Positions 6,909-7,310 of a DNA stretch of 7,310 bases are shown here, piece after piece. The position numbers were made by a program, and so were the translations under genes. Position 1 is the first letter of the stretch, and each line of letters opens with the position of its first letter. The notes under the pieces are model-generated. The model had not been told where the DNA came from, did no database searches, and saw nothing but the letters and a program-made list of their open reading frames with translations. Source of the stretch: Deltaproteobacteria bacterium. GTDB lineage: Bacteria > Desulfobacterota > Binatia > UBA9968. The DNA lies in contig VBLN01000238.1 of the NCBI GenBank assembly GCA_005878685.1, positions 1 through 7,310 on the forward strand, read 5' to 3'.

Positions 6909-7071
6909 TCCTCTTGGGTAACAATCCGTGGCTGACGCTATGCTTGGGACCTCCAGCCACCGCGGGGAAGATGCCGAGCTTTAAAGCCGTAAACAACACA
7001 ACCTGTGGAGCGAAATGAAAACCCAATTCATCCAAAGCCCCCTTTTCAACCTGCTCGCTAATGGCGATCAT
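6853..7071 (-). pseudogene. N-terminal fragment of the same methyltransferase, out of frame
   Basis: The ATG at 7071 has a perfect AAGGAGG six bases upstream. The first 43 residues (MIAISEQVEK... FTALKLGIFPAVAGGPK) are the start of the dimerisation domain typical of this methyltransferase family. After Lys43 (6945-6943) the frame gives non-family sequence to the TGA at 6855-6853. One base further on, another frame reads IASATDCYPRG and then continues into the catalytic open frame at 6908. Family members usually have about four residues between GPK and the IA of this helix, so an 11-base deletion near 6942 would explain both the missing residues and the shift; a single inserted base or a 2-base loss are alternatives. 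No slippery homopolymer is present, so programmed frameshifting is unlikely. Confidence 0.75.
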
Positions 7072-7077
7072 GAGCTG

Positions 7078-7084
7078 CCTCCTT
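7078..7084 (-). promoter_or_regulatory. Shine-Dalgarno site deciding the methyltransferase start
   Basis: AAGGAGG on the minus strand with a 6-base spacer to ATG 7071-7069. It is the strongest ribosome binding site in the window and shows that translation of the methyltransferase was meant to begin here. Confidence 0.8.
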
Positions 7085-7186
7085 ATCAGGAGCGGTTTAG
7101 CACCCAGGCAGGGTTGCTGACTTCCAGCGCATTAGGGTATTTTCTCTCTGGCCGTTACGGCATCATGGCCTATCTTAACCTGCTAT
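7085..7186. promoter_or_regulatory. Divergent promoter region between methyltransferase and cyclase genes
   Basis: Two genes are read outward from this roughly 100-base stretch, so it should hold both promoters. On the plus strand TTGCTG (about 7114-7119) and TATTTT (about 7138-7143) form a poor sigma70-like pair with an 18-base spacer. GCCGTTACGGC (7151-7161) is a small perfect inverted repeat between the possible -10 box and the cyclase start and could be an operator. None of these sites is certain. Confidence 0.3.
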
Positions 7187-7191
7187 GGAGG
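7187..7191 (+). promoter_or_regulatory. Shine-Dalgarno site of the cyclase-family gene
   Basis: GGAGG followed by a 7-base spacer and ATG at 7199. It supports a real gene start near the right edge. Confidence 0.7.
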
Positions 7192-7198
7192 GAATCAG

Positions 7199-7310
7199 AT
7201 GAAATACTACGACATCTCGCTCAATTTGTCAGCCGACGCCGTCCGCTGGATCACCTCTCCGCCTTTTGAGCTTATCGAGCGCCGGCGCATGAGTCGGGGA
7301 GATCCTAACA
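7199..7310 (+). CDS. Cyclase / kynurenine formamidase family protein, N-terminal 37 residues, truncated by the window edge
   Basis: The open frame MKYYDISLNLSADAVRW continues through SPPFELIERRRMSRGDPN to the edge. The DISLxLSxDxxxW opening, the PPFELIERRRMSRGD stretch and the following Asn are the typical N-terminus of the cyclase family (PF04199), metal-dependent hydrolases that include kynurenine formamidase and act on N-formyl or cyclic amides and imides. The usual W-P-G-D after the tryptophan is W-I-T-S here. The H-x-G-T-H-x-D metal-binding motif would come after the edge, so activity cannot be judged. It has its own ribosome binding site and is read away from the methyltransferase gene. 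Too short for a substrate assignment. Confidence 0.7.
   Translation, partial: MKYYDISLNLSADAVRWITSPPFELIERRRMSRGDPN

Noticed and set aside
7015..7269. Plus-strand open frame of 84 codons
   Set aside because: It lies antisense to the well-supported methyltransferase N-terminus and its ribosome binding site, resembles no family, and overlaps the cyclase start in another frame.

Overview
The window looks like chromosomal DNA from an uncultured, moderately GC-rich, Gram-negative-type bacterium. The gene families present (a B12/radical-SAM protein, a SirB1-type protein, a stand-alone ThDP decarboxylase-like enzyme, a DUF1932-type NAD(P) oxidoreductase and a cyclase/kynurenine-formamidase start) are common together in environmental lineages such as Desulfobacterota/Binatota, NC10/Rokubacteria or Tectomicrobia. 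This placement is an impression from gene content and protein flavour, not a phylogenetic result.

Layout, left to right. (1) Bases 1-1158, plus strand: the C-terminal part of a radical SAM protein that enters from the left edge; its tail carries an ungapped duplicated helical module of about 65 residues with an 87-residue period. (2) It converges, with a 16-base gap, on a minus-strand pair: a ThDP-dependent acetolactate-synthase-like enzyme (3793-2015) followed 6 bases later by a SirB1/transglutaminase-like TPR protein (2008-1175), probably one transcript. (3) Bases 3794-4042 are non-coding and hold a compact element made of heptamers of the type ATCCGAA arranged as two opposing arms (about 3826-3949). 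(4) A second minus-strand pair: a LOG-family (TIGR00730-type) nucleotide nucleosidase-like protein (5992-4946) and a DUF1932-type NAD(P)-dependent oxidoreductase (4930-4043), whose Shine-Dalgarno sequence overlaps the stop codon of the gene before it. (5) A minus-strand SAM-dependent methyltransferase that is split by a frameshift: the N-terminal dimerisation segment starts at an ATG with a perfect Shine-Dalgarno sequence (7071) and the catalytic part continues in another frame down to 6048. (6) Diverging from it, a plus-strand cyclase-family protein starts at 7199 and runs off the right edge.

The minus-strand block resembles an accessory catabolic neighbourhood: ThDP-dependent decarboxylation or ligation, NAD(P)-linked oxidoreduction, methyl transfer and amide/cyclic-substrate hydrolysis. 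No substrate can be named from the sequence. I see no CRISPR array, tRNA, rRNA, transposase or phage gene. The most interesting items are the frameshifted methyltransferase, the heptamer palindromic element and the duplicated tail of the radical SAM protein; I do not see convincing evidence of a wholly new multi-gene system.
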